12,190 nucleotides of DNA from positions 1 through 12,190 of the forward strand of contig JACRMD010000179.1 in the NCBI GenBank assembly GCA_016215085.1, read 5' to 3'. Below, in pieces: positions 1 through 6,804 of the stretch. The notes under the pieces were generated by a model. The model was not told where the DNA came from. It saw nothing but the letters and a program-made list of their open reading frames with translations, and did no database searches. A program made the position numbers and the translations under genes. Within the stretch, counting starts at the first letter, position 1, and each line of letters starts with the position of its first letter. The stretch comes from Solirubrobacterales bacterium (lineage in GTDB: Bacteria > Actinomycetota > Thermoleophilia > Solirubrobacterales > Solirubrobacteraceae).

Positions 1-90
1 AAGGTCGCCGACACGTACACGATCCCCGCGCTCGGCGCCGCGGCGCTGGGGCTGACGTACCTCGCCGCCGCCCGGGCGGAGGGCCGCTGA
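1..90 (+). CDS. C-terminal tail of an unidentified hydrophobic protein (partial)
   Basis: The first frame is open from the window edge to a TGA at 88-90 and gives 29 residues, starting KVADTYTIPALG and continuing through an Ala/Leu/Gly-rich stretch to a short polar end (ARAEGR). The hydrophobic run of about 16-18 residues looks like a last membrane helix. The stop overlaps the ATG of the next gene as TGATG, the tight coupling seen at other junctions here, which supports it as a real reading frame. The family cannot be decided from 29 residues. A polytopic lipid-type kinase or transferase is possible but is only a guess. Confidence 0.5.
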   Translation, partial: KVADTYTIPALGAAALGLTYLAAARAEGR

Positions 91-1022
91 TGCGCGTCTT
101 CCTCGCCGGGGCCACCGGCGCCATCGGGCGCCCGCTGGTCGCCGCGCTGCTCGCCGGCGGCCACGAGGTCGTGGGCACCACGCGCTCGGAGGAGCGCGCC
201 GCGGCGCTGCGCGCCCAGGGCGCCGAAGCCGTCGTGCTCGACGCCTTCGACGCCGCCGCCGTCCGCCGGGCCGTGCGCGAGGCCCGCCCGGAGGTCGTCG
301 TCCACCAGCTCACCGCCCTGCCCGAGGAGCCCGACCCCAAGGCGATGGCGGCCGCCATCGAGACCACGTCGCGGCTGCGGCGCGAGACGGTGCCGGTGTT
401 CGTCGAGGCGGCGCGCGAGGCCGGCGCCCGGCGCATCGTCGTGCAGTCGATCTCGTTCGTCACCAAGCCCGACGGGCGGCCGGTCCACGACGAGACCGCG
501 CCGCTGTGGCTGGACGCGGCGCCCGCCTACCGCGGCAACGTGGAGGCCGTGCGCGACATGGAGGCGTCGGTCGTCGGCGCCGAGGGCATCGAGGGCGTCG
601 TGCTGCGCTACGGCTTCTACTACGGTCCGGGCACGTGGTACGACAAGGCCGGCGCGATCGGCGAGCTCGTGCGCAAGCGGCGCTACCCCGTGGTCGGCAA
701 GGGCCAGGGGCGCGCGTCGTTCGTGCACATCGACGACGCGGTGCAGGCGACCGTCCGCGCACTCGACCACGGCAGCCCGGGGATCTACAACGTGACCGAC
801 GACCAGCCCGCGACGCAGAAGGAGTGGCTCCCCGAGGCCGCGCGCCTGCTCGGCGCCCGCAGGCCGCTCTGGGCGCCAACGTGGCTGGCGCGGCGGATGG
901 CGGGCGACGTCGTGGTGCACTACGCGACGACGCTGCCGGGCAACTCGGGCGCGAAGGCGATCCGCGAGCTCGGGTTCACGCCGCGGCCCTGGCGCGAGGG
1001 CTTCCGCGAGGTGTTCGGCTGA
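90..1022 (+). CDS. NAD(P)-dependent epimerase/dehydratase-like protein, atypical extended SDR
   Basis: A 310-residue Rossmann-fold protein of the extended short-chain dehydrogenase family, probably cytoplasmic; substrate unknown. The dinucleotide-binding loop GATGAIG is at residues 7-13, with TRS after the second strand (31-33). HQLT (72-75) follows the fourth strand and QSISF (119-123) supplies the usual active-site Ser position. RYGFYYGPGTWY (173-184) and the FVHIDDAV segment (211-218) are typical of this actinobacterial group. The catalytic YxxxK is not intact: Tyr147 is followed four residues later by Val151, so it belongs with the atypical SDRs and may be non-catalytic or use other residues. 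The start is well set: GGAGGG at 78-83 lies 6 nt before the ATG, which overlaps the preceding stop. Length is normal for the family. Its TGA overlaps the proposed CTG start of gluQ, so the two are probably co-translated, although no functional link is obvious. Confidence 0.9.
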   Translation: MRVFLAGATGAIGRPLVAALLAGGHEVVGTTRSEERAAALRAQGAEAVVLDAFDAAAVRRAVREARPEVVVHQLTALPEEPDPKAMAAAIETTSRLRRETVPVFVEAAREAGARRIVVQSISFVTKPDGRPVHDETAPLWLDAAPAYRGNVEAVRDMEASVVGAEGIEGVVLRYGFYYGPGTWYDKAGAIGELVRKRRYPVVGKGQGRASFVHIDDAVQATVRALDHGSPGIYNVTDDQPATQKEWLPEAARLLGARRPLWAPTWLARRMAGDVVVHYATTLPGNSGAKAIRELGFTPRPWREGFREVFG

Positions 1023-1930
1023 ACCGCACGGGCCGCTTCGCGCCCTCCCCCACGGGCGTCCTGCACCTCGGCAACCTGCGCACCGCCCTGCTCGCGTGGC
1101 TCTACGCGCGCGCGCAGGGCGCCGCGTTCCTGCTGCGGGTGGAGGACCTCGACGCCGGCCGCGTCCGCGCCGAGCACGAGGCGCGCCAGCTCGCCGACCT
1201 CGCCGCGATCGGGCTCGACTGGGACGGCGAGGTGGTGCGGCAGTCCGCCCGCACCGCGCTGTACGCCGACGCGGTCGCCCGGCTCGACGCCGGCGGCCTC
1301 GTCTACCCGTGCTGGTGCACGCGGCGCGAGATCCGCGAGGCGGCCTCGGCCCCGCACGGCGAGCTCCCCGAGGGCGCCTACCCCGGGACGTGCCGGCGGC
1401 TGGGCGCCGCGGAGCGCGCCGAGCGCGAGGCGTCGGGCCGGCCGCCGGCGCTGCGGGTGGACGCGGGCGCCGCGCGGATGGCCTTCGAGGACCGCGTGCA
1501 CGGGGCGCAGGAGGGCCTCGTCGACGACTTCGTCGTGCGCCGCAACGACGGCGCGTTCGCCTACAACCTGGCCGTCGTCGTCGACGACGGCGACCAGGGC
1601 GTCGGCGAGGTCGTGCGCGGCGACGACCTCCTGGACTCCACGCCGCGGCAGCTGTGGCTCGCCCGGCGGCTCGGCCTCCCGGCGCCGTCGTTCGCCCACG
1701 TGCCGCTCGTGCTCGGCGAGGACGGCGCGCGGCTGGCCAAGCGCCACGGCGCGGTCACGCTCGAGGACCGGATGGCGCTGGGCGAGACGCCCGACGGCGT
1801 CCGCGCCCGGCTGGCCGCGTCGGTCGGGCTCTGCGGCCCGGACGAGCGCCCGGCGCCCGGCGACCTGGTCGCCCGCTTCGACCCGGACGCGTTCCGCCCG
1901 CCGCCCGCCGGGCCGCTGCCGGGGCTCTGA
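1019..1930 (+). CDS. gluQ: Glutamyl-Q tRNA(Asp) synthetase
   Basis: Truncated GluRS paralogue that, by family knowledge, charges glutamate onto queuosine at position 34 of tRNA(Asp). With the start at CTG 1019 it is 303 residues, close to E. coli YadB/GluQ. The class I signature is at 7-20 (FAPSPTG then HLGN in the HIGH position, 16-19). The KMSKS equivalent is LAKRH at 239-243. The GluQ zinc site is visible as Cys98, Cys100, Tyr121 and Cys125, with the same Cys-x-Cys and Tyr-x3-Cys spacings as the E. coli enzyme. The anticodon-binding domain of a full GluRS is absent. No ATG or GTG lies close upstream of the HIGH motif. CTG 1019 overlaps the upstream TGA (CTGA) and has GAGG at 1008-1011 with a 7-nt spacer. 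The nearest upstream alternative, GTG 881, would add 46 low-complexity residues read from the SDR gene. The next in-frame GTG (1139) would remove the HIGH motif. Function is sure; the start is a reasoned choice. Confidence 0.9.
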   Translation: MNRTGRFAPSPTGVLHLGNLRTALLAWLYARAQGAAFLLRVEDLDAGRVRAEHEARQLADLAAIGLDWDGEVVRQSARTALYADAVARLDAGGLVYPCWCTRREIREAASAPHGELPEGAYPGTCRRLGAAERAEREASGRPPALRVDAGAARMAFEDRVHGAQEGLVDDFVVRRNDGAFAYNLAVVVDDGDQGVGEVVRGDDLLDSTPRQLWLARRLGLPAPSFAHVPLVLGEDGARLAKRHGAVTLEDRMALGETPDGVRARLAASVGLCGPDERPAPGDLVARFDPDAFRPPPAGPLPGL

Positions 1931-1978
1931 CGGTCCGCCCCCGGTCCGCGGGCTGCGCGCGACGACGGCCGTTCCGGA

Positions 1979-1994
1979 TAGCGTGCGCCGCGCA
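1979..1994 (+). promoter_or_regulatory. Candidate leaderless promoter of rnd
   Basis: TAGCGT at 1979-1984 fits the actinobacterial -10 pattern TANNNT. It ends 9 nt before the rnd ATG at 1994, so transcription would begin at or very near the start codon. There is no Shine-Dalgarno sequence in the intervening bases, which fits a leaderless mRNA. No clear -35 is seen. The 63-nt gap between gluQ and rnd holds nothing else I can name. Confidence 0.45.
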
Positions 1995-3157
1995 TGCCTC
2001 GCTCCACCGCCGAGCTGGCCGAGCGCGCCCGCGAGGCGGGTCGTCTCGGCATCGACACCGAGTTCATGGGCGAAGGCCGCTACCAGCCCCTGCTCTGCCT
2101 CGTGCAGATCGCGCTGGACGCGGGCGACGGCGAGTCCGAGGTGGTGGTGCTCGACCCGCTGACCGAGGAGATCGACGCCGGCCCGCTGGCCGAGGTGCTG
2201 GCCGACCCCGGCGTCGAGGTCGTCCTGCACGCCGCCCGCCAGGACGTCGCGCTGCTGCGCCGCGAGTGGGGCCAGCCGGTGCGCGGCGTGTTCGACACGC
2301 AGGTCGCGGCGGGGTTCGCGGGCATGCGGGCGCAGCTGGGCTACGAGCCGCTGCTGAAGGACGTGCTCGGCGTCCGGCTGAAGAAGTCGGCGTCGTTCAC
2401 CCGCTGGGACGACCGGCCGCTGACGCGCGAGCAGCTCTCCTACGCGCGCGAGGACGTCCTGCACCTGCTGCAGCTCGCCTCCGCGCTGCAGGACCGGCTG
2501 CGCGACCTGGGCCGGCTGGAGTGGGCGCTCGAGGAGTGCCGGAGCTTCGAGGCCGTCGACGACCGCCGCGACGTGGACACGATCTTCGGCAAGCTGCCGC
2601 GCGTGAACTCGCTGGAGCCCGCGCAGCGCGCGGTCGCCCGCGAGCTCGTCGAGTGGCGCGAGGAGACCGCGCGCGCCAGCGACCGCCCCGTCTCCAACGT
2701 CCTGCACGACTCCGCGCTGGTCGAGATCGCCAAGCGCCGGCCGGCGCAGCTCGAGCGGCTGCGCCAGATCCGCGGGCTCAACGAGGCGACGCTGCACCGC
2801 CGCGGCCGCGCGATCGTCGAGGCGGTCGAGCGCGGCCGCCGGCGCGACCCGATCCCGGTCGAGGGCTCGCGCCCGGCCCAGCCCGACCCCGAGGACGCCC
2901 CGCTGATCGCGCTCGGCGAGGCGCTCGTGCGCACGCGGGCGATGGAGGCCGGCCTGGCCTACGAGCTGATCGCCGCCCGTGCCGACCTGCAGCGCATCGT
3001 CACGTGCGTGCGCGAGGGGGCGCCGGAGCCGCCGGTCCGCACGCTGGAGGGCTGGCGGCGCGAGCTCGTCGGCGACGAGCTGCTGGACCTCCTGCGCGGC
3101 GGCCGCACGCTGCGCGTCGGCACCGACCGCCGGATCGAGGTCGACGGCGCCGGATGA
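1994..3157 (+). CDS. rnd: Ribonuclease D, 3'-5' exoribonuclease
   Basis: A 387-residue cytoplasmic exonuclease that trims the 3' ends of tRNA precursors and other small RNAs. The DEDDy catalytic set is visible: Asp21 and Glu23 in DTEF, Asp84 in HAARQD, and Tyr150/Asp154 in YAREDV. An HRDC domain covers about 203-285 (VLHDSALVEIAKRRP region and QIRGLNEATLHRR). A second, more divergent HRDC-like domain covers about 300-370 (LIAARADLQRIV, then GWRRELVGDELLDLL). This matches the catalytic-HRDC1-HRDC2 order known for E. coli RNase D. The ATG at 1994 gives an N-terminus that starts just before the first catalytic strand, normal for actinobacterial members. It lacks a Shine-Dalgarno but has a -10-like hexamer 9 nt upstream. 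The last codon overlaps the next gene as ATGA (3154-3157), so the phosphatase is probably translated from the same message. Confidence 0.95.
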   Translation: MPRSTAELAERAREAGRLGIDTEFMGEGRYQPLLCLVQIALDAGDGESEVVVLDPLTEEIDAGPLAEVLADPGVEVVLHAARQDVALLRREWGQPVRGVFDTQVAAGFAGMRAQLGYEPLLKDVLGVRLKKSASFTRWDDRPLTREQLSYAREDVLHLLQLASALQDRLRDLGRLEWALEECRSFEAVDDRRDVDTIFGKLPRVNSLEPAQRAVARELVEWREETARASDRPVSNVLHDSALVEIAKRRPAQLERLRQIRGLNEATLHRRGRAIVEAVERGRRRDPIPVEGSRPAQPDPEDAPLIALGEALVRTRAMEAGLAYELIAARADLQRIVTCVREGAPEPPVRTLEGWRRELVGDELLDLLRGGRTLRVGTDRRIEVDGAG

Positions 3158-5643
3158 GCGCCGACCGCCTCCTCGACGACCTCTTCGCGCACGCGCCCGT
3201 CGGCCTCGCCCTGCTCGACGAGCGGTTCCGCTACGTGCGCGTCAACGACGCGATCGCGGAGATGAACGGCGGCCCGGCCGCCGACCATGCCGGCCGCGAC
3301 GTCGCCGACGTGGTCGGCCCGGAGGCCGCCGCGGCCGTCCGGCCGCTGTTCGAGCGCGCGCTCGGCGGCGAGGTGCTCTCCGACCTCGAGGCGGAGGCCC
3401 TCGGGCGGCGCTTCCGCATCTCGTACCTGCCGACGACGCTCGCCGAGGGCGGGCGCGGGGTCCTGGCCGTGGTGGTCGAGACCACGGCCGAGCGCGAGGC
3501 CGAGCTCGCGCTGCGCGTCACCGAGCAGCGGCTGCGGCTCGCGCTGGAGGGCACGCGCACCGGCACCTGGGAGTGGGACGTCGCGGCCGACGCGATCCGG
3601 TGGTCGCCGATGGTCTTCGCCCTGCACGGCATGGACGAGTCCGCCGGGCCGCCGCCCGACCTGCGGACCTACGAGCGGCAGATCCACCCCGACGACGTCG
3701 CCGCGTTCCGCGACGGGCTGGCCGCCGCCGCGGCCGGCGGCGAGTTCGAGCACGAGTTCCGGATCGTCTGGCCCGACGGCACGGTGCGCTGGATCTGGAC
3801 GCGGGCGCACGCCCAGCACGACGACGCGGGCGCGCTGCGGCGGCTGGTCGGCCTGACCACGGACGTCACCGAGCGCCGGGTGCGCGAGCTGGCCAGCGAG
3901 CTGCTCTCGCGCGCCGGGCTGCTGCTCTCGGCGCCCCTGGGCCCCGACGAGGTGCTGCGCGAGCTGGCCGACCTCGTCGTGCCGGAGCTCGCCGACTGGT
4001 GCTCGATCGTCGTGCCGGACGCGGACGGCGGGCTGCGCAGCGTCGCCGTGGCCCACGCCGACCCCGAGCGCGTCAGGTGGGCGCGCGAGGTCGAGCAGCG
4101 CTACCCGCCCGATCCCGCCGCGCCGGCCGGCGCCGGCGCGGTCATCCGCTCCGGGCGCCCGGAGCTGTTCGAGGAGCTGCCCGAGGCGATGGTGGAGGCC
4201 GCGGCCCGCGACGAGGAGCACCTCCGGCTCATCCGCGAGCTGCAGATCCGCTCGGCGATGGTCGTGCCGCTCATCGCCCGCGGCCGCACGCTCGGGGCGA
4301 TCACGTTCGTCGGCGCCGAGTCCGGGCGCCGCTACGCGGCCCGCGACCTCGAGCTCGCCGAGGAGCTCGGCCGCCGCGCCGGCCTGGCACTCGACAACGC
4401 CCGCCTGCTCGAGGCCGAGCGCGAGGCGCGCCGGGCCGCGGAGCGGCTCAGCCGGCGGCTCGCCGCCCTGCGCAACGTGGCCGAGCTCGCGCTCACGCAC
4501 GCCGACCTCGACGACCTGCTGCGCGCGCTGCTGGCCGAGGTCGTCACGGCGACCGGCGCCGACCACGCCGTCGTGATGCTGCCCGACGAGGATGCCGAGC
4601 ACCTCGTGATCCGGGCCGCGATCGGCTTCGCCGACGTCGACGTCCAGACGCCCGTCCCGGTCGGCGAGGGCTTCACCGGGCGGATCGCGGCGGCCGCCGC
4701 GCCGGTCGTCGTCCCCGACCTGCGCGACCCCGCGGTCGAGGTCCTCCAGCGCCACCTCAAGGAGGAGGCCCGCTCGCTGGCCGGCGTCCCGCTGATCGCC
4801 GGCGACGAGGTCGGGGTCCTGCACGTCAGCACCGCCGAGCCGCGGGCCTTCGACGACGACGACCTCGAGCTGCTGGCGCTCGTCGCCGACCGCGCCGGCC
4901 TGGCGATCGAGCACACGCGCCTCTACGCCCGCGCGACGACCACGGCGCGGACGCTGCAGCGCAGCCTGCTGCCGGCCCAGCTGCCCACCCTGCCGGGGCT
5001 CGAGTTCGCGGCCCACTACGCGCCGGGCCAGGACGGCACCGAGGTCGGCGGCGACTGGTACGACGTCTTCCCGCTCGCCGAGGGCGCGGCCGCGGTGGCG
5101 GTGGGCGACGTCGTGGGACGGGGGCTGCGCGCCGCGGCGACGATGGGCCGCCTGCGCACCGCGCTGCGCGTCTGCGCGCTGGACGAGCGCGGCGCCTGCG
5201 CGCCGCTGGAGCGGCTGCACCGGTTCGCCGCGGGCGACCCCGACGCCGACTTCGCCACCGTCGTCCTGCTGGCCATCGACGCCCACCGCCGCCGCGCCCG
5301 CGTCTGCAGCGCCGGGCACCTGCCCCCGATCGTGGTGGCGCCCGACGGCAGCGCCGCCCCGGCGCCGGTGGACCCGGGCCCGCCGCTCGGCGCGCCGGGG
5401 CCGGGCGAGCGGCGCGAGACGGAGATCGCGCTGGAGCCGGGCACCGTGGTCCTGCTCTACACCGACGGCCTGGTCGAGCGCCGCTCCGAGCGGCTCGACG
5501 ACCGCATCGACCAGCTGGCCCGCGCGGCGGCCCACCCGCCGGCCGAGCTCGGCGACTACGTCGTCGGCATCGTGCAGGCGCTGGGCGTCGAGGAGGCGCG
5601 GCGCGACGACGTCGCGCTCGTGGCCGTGCGCGTGACCGCGTAG
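3154..5643 (+). CDS. PAS-PAS-GAF-GAF-SpoIIE (PP2C-type) sensor phosphatase
   Basis: An 829-residue multi-sensor Ser/Thr phosphatase of the RsbU/RsbP/SpoIIE type. By family knowledge these dephosphorylate anti-sigma-factor antagonists to release stress sigma factors. Domains in order: PAS at about 8-110; a PAS_3-type domain at about 118-243 ending in the PAC segment LVGLTTDVTERR; GAF at about 250-415; a short charged helix at 416-435; GAF at about 437-588; the linker RSLLP near 604; then SpoIIE to the end. Metal and catalytic motifs are present: VGGDWYD (Asp634, Asp637), GDVVGRG (Asp652), SAGH (719-722), YTDG (Asp771) and RRDD (Asp818, Asp819). The usual GDVSGHG is altered, with Arg for His. 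There are no membrane segments and no histidine-kinase or anti-sigma ATPase domain, so it should act on a partner encoded elsewhere. The ATG at 3154 overlaps the rnd stop; longer upstream readings in this frame are low-complexity shadow of rnd and gluQ. Confidence 0.93.
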   Translation: MSADRLLDDLFAHAPVGLALLDERFRYVRVNDAIAEMNGGPAADHAGRDVADVVGPEAAAAVRPLFERALGGEVLSDLEAEALGRRFRISYLPTTLAEGGRGVLAVVVETTAEREAELALRVTEQRLRLALEGTRTGTWEWDVAADAIRWSPMVFALHGMDESAGPPPDLRTYERQIHPDDVAAFRDGLAAAAAGGEFEHEFRIVWPDGTVRWIWTRAHAQHDDAGALRRLVGLTTDVTERRVRELASELLSRAGLLLSAPLGPDEVLRELADLVVPELADWCSIVVPDADGGLRSVAVAHADPERVRWAREVEQRYPPDPAAPAGAGAVIRSGRPELFEELPEAMVEAAARDEEHLRLIRELQIRSAMVVPLIARGRTLGAITFVGAESGRRYAARDLELAEELGRRAGLALDNARLLEAEREARRAAERLSRRLAALRNVAELALTHADLDDLLRALLAEVVTATGADHAVVMLPDEDAEHLVIRAAIGFADVDVQTPVPVGEGFTGRIAAAAAPVVVPDLRDPAVEVLQRHLKEEARSLAGVPLIAGDEVGVLHVSTAEPRAFDDDDLELLALVADRAGLAIEHTRLYARATTTARTLQRSLLPAQLPTLPGLEFAAHYAPGQDGTEVGGDWYDVFPLAEGAAAVAVGDVVGRGLRAAATMGRLRTALRVCALDERGACAPLERLHRFAAGDPDADFATVVLLAIDAHRRRARVCSAGHLPPIVVAPDGSAAPAPVDPGPPLGAPGPGERRETEIALEPGTVVLLYTDGLVERRSERLDDRIDQLARAAAHPPAELGDYVVGIVQALGVEEARRDDVALVAVRVTA

Positions 5644-5644
5644 C

Positions 5645-6715
5645 TCAGGCCGCGACGGGCCGCGCCGGGGCGACCTGCCCGCCGGCGACGCGCACGCGGT
5701 TGCGCCCGTCCTGCTTGGCGCGGTACAGCGCGATGTCGGCCTCGGCGAAGACGGCGTCGTAGTCGAAGGTGCCGGCCTCCGAGGCGCTGACGCCGAAGGA
5801 CATCGTCACGTGCAGGCCGGCGATCGGCTCGGCCGCGATCGCCTCGCGCAGCGCCTCGGCGACGCTGGTGGCCTTGGTCGCGTCGCCGCCCGGGAGCACG
5901 ACCAGGAACTCCTCGCCGCCCAGCCGGTAGGCGAGGTCGTAGGCGCGCAGCGACTTGCGGATCCGGTAGGCGACGTCCTTGAGGACGGCGTCGCCGGCGG
6001 CGTGGCCGTGCCCGTCGTTGACGAGCTTGAAGCGGTCGAGGTCGCCGACGATGACGGCGACCGGCTCCTGCAGGATCTGCGCCTGCTGGGTGAGCTCGGC
6101 CACGCGGGTCTGCAGCGCGTTGCGGTTGAGCATCCCGGTGAGCGGGTCGATCACCGACGAGCTGCGGTGCTCGAGGTCGGAGCGCATGAGCGCGGTCGAC
6201 AGGAGGCCGACGGCCACCAGCAGCGCCATCGGCGCGATCAGCTTGTCCGGGTGGTCGATGACCGCCTCGGGGTCGACGCCGAGCGTGACGGCGGCCATCA
6301 GCGCGCACGTGATGACCACGCCGACCCACATCGCCTGGCCGCGGAACCGGGCCGGCAGCGTGACGACGGGGATGGCCAGCCATGCGACGGCGGGGCTGTC
6401 CGGGCCGCCGGTCAGCGCGATGCTGCCGGCGATCGCCAGCTGGGACATGAGCCACGCGAGCGCGATGCCGATCTCCGGGCGCGGCGAGCGCTCGAGGCGG
6501 CGGTCCACCAGCTGGAAGCCGACGGCGGCGATGGCCAGCGGGAGCAGCGTCCACCAGCCGACCCAGCTGCCCATGAGCACCAGGGCGAGGGCGAGCACGC
6601 CGAAGGATGCCTTGCGGACGGGCTTGAGCCGGTGCTCCATGTCGACCACGCGCAGGCGGTCGGCGGGATCGGGGCACAGCCACGAGCGCGGTGCTTGACC
6701 CGGATGGCGCTCCAT
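5645..6715 (-). CDS. Membrane-bound diguanylate cyclase (GGDEF protein)
   Basis: A 356-residue membrane protein that makes cyclic di-GMP from two GTP. The N-terminal half holds about six hydrophobic helices (roughly 37-56, 58-69, 82-101, 107-121, 127-146 and 158-177), a membrane input module of no named family I recognise. The GGDEF domain starts at DPLTGMLNRNAL (190-201) and contains GDLDRFKLVND (224-234), the active-site GGEEF (266-270) and SFGVS (306-310). An RAYD inhibitory site (257-260) lies at the standard distance before GGEEF, so product feedback is expected. The catalytic loop is intact. Two starts are possible: ATG 6715 (chosen because LCPDPADRLRVVDMEHRL looks like coding sequence) and ATG 6640, which removes 25 residues and keeps every helix. 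Neither has a good ribosome-binding site. The stop faces the phosphatase stop across a single base, so the 3' ends may overlap in RNA. Confidence 0.93.
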   Translation of the reverse strand: MERHPGQAPRSWLCPDPADRLRVVDMEHRLKPVRKASFGVLALALVLMGSWVGWWTLLPLAIAAVGFQLVDRRLERSPRPEIGIALAWLMSQLAIAGSIALTGGPDSPAVAWLAIPVVTLPARFRGQAMWVGVVITCALMAAVTLGVDPEAVIDHPDKLIAPMALLVAVGLLSTALMRSDLEHRSSSVIDPLTGMLNRNALQTRVAELTQQAQILQEPVAVIVGDLDRFKLVNDGHGHAAGDAVLKDVAYRIRKSLRAYDLAYRLGGEEFLVVLPGGDATKATSVAEALREAIAAEPIAGLHVTMSFGVSASEAGTFDYDAVFAEADIALYRAKQDGRNRVRVAGGQVAPARPVAA

Positions 6716-6728
6716 GTTCCGGGTTGTC

Positions 6729-6751
6729 GACCGGTCAGGTACCGGACCTGA
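6729..6751. repeat. Nested inverted repeats upstream of the diguanylate cyclase
   Basis: GACCGGTC (6729-6736) is a perfect 8-bp palindrome. It runs into TCAGGT-ACCGG-ACCTGA (6735-6751), 6-bp arms around 5 bases. They lie 14-36 nt before the preferred start of the diguanylate cyclase, in an 89-nt gap. GGTTGTCG also occurs twice in the same gap (6722-6729 and 6774-6781). The position suits a repressor site or 5'-UTR hairpin. Short palindromes are common at this base composition, so the role is uncertain, and I see no convincing -10/-35 pair. Confidence 0.35.
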
Positions 6752-6804
6752 GCGTGCGCACGGGAACTTGCGCGGTTGTCGGACATCCCGAAGTTGTGCA
6801 ATCC

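Noticed and set aside
1019..1930. Full glutamyl-tRNA synthetase GltX
   Set aside because: No anticodon-binding domain, about 300 residues, and the GluQ-type Cys/Cys/Tyr/Cys zinc site is present.
920..2797. Long minus-strand open frame of 625 codons opposite gluQ and rnd
   Set aside because: Arg/Ala/Gly-rich low-complexity shadow of well-supported plus-strand genes; no motif. Long antisense frames are expected at this G+C.
2959..5535. Minus-strand open frame of 858 codons opposite the phosphatase
   Set aside because: No domain or signal; the plus strand carries intact PAS, GAF and SpoIIE motifs.
5644..5700. Terminator between the phosphatase and diguanylate cyclase genes
   Set aside because: Only short imperfect GC pairings inside coding sequence; nothing comparable to the hairpin at 11012-11040.
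6412..6801. Minus-strand 129-codon frame crossing the diguanylate cyclase upstream gap
   Set aside because: Its later part is a frame shadow of the cyclase and it has no recognisable domain or ribosome site.
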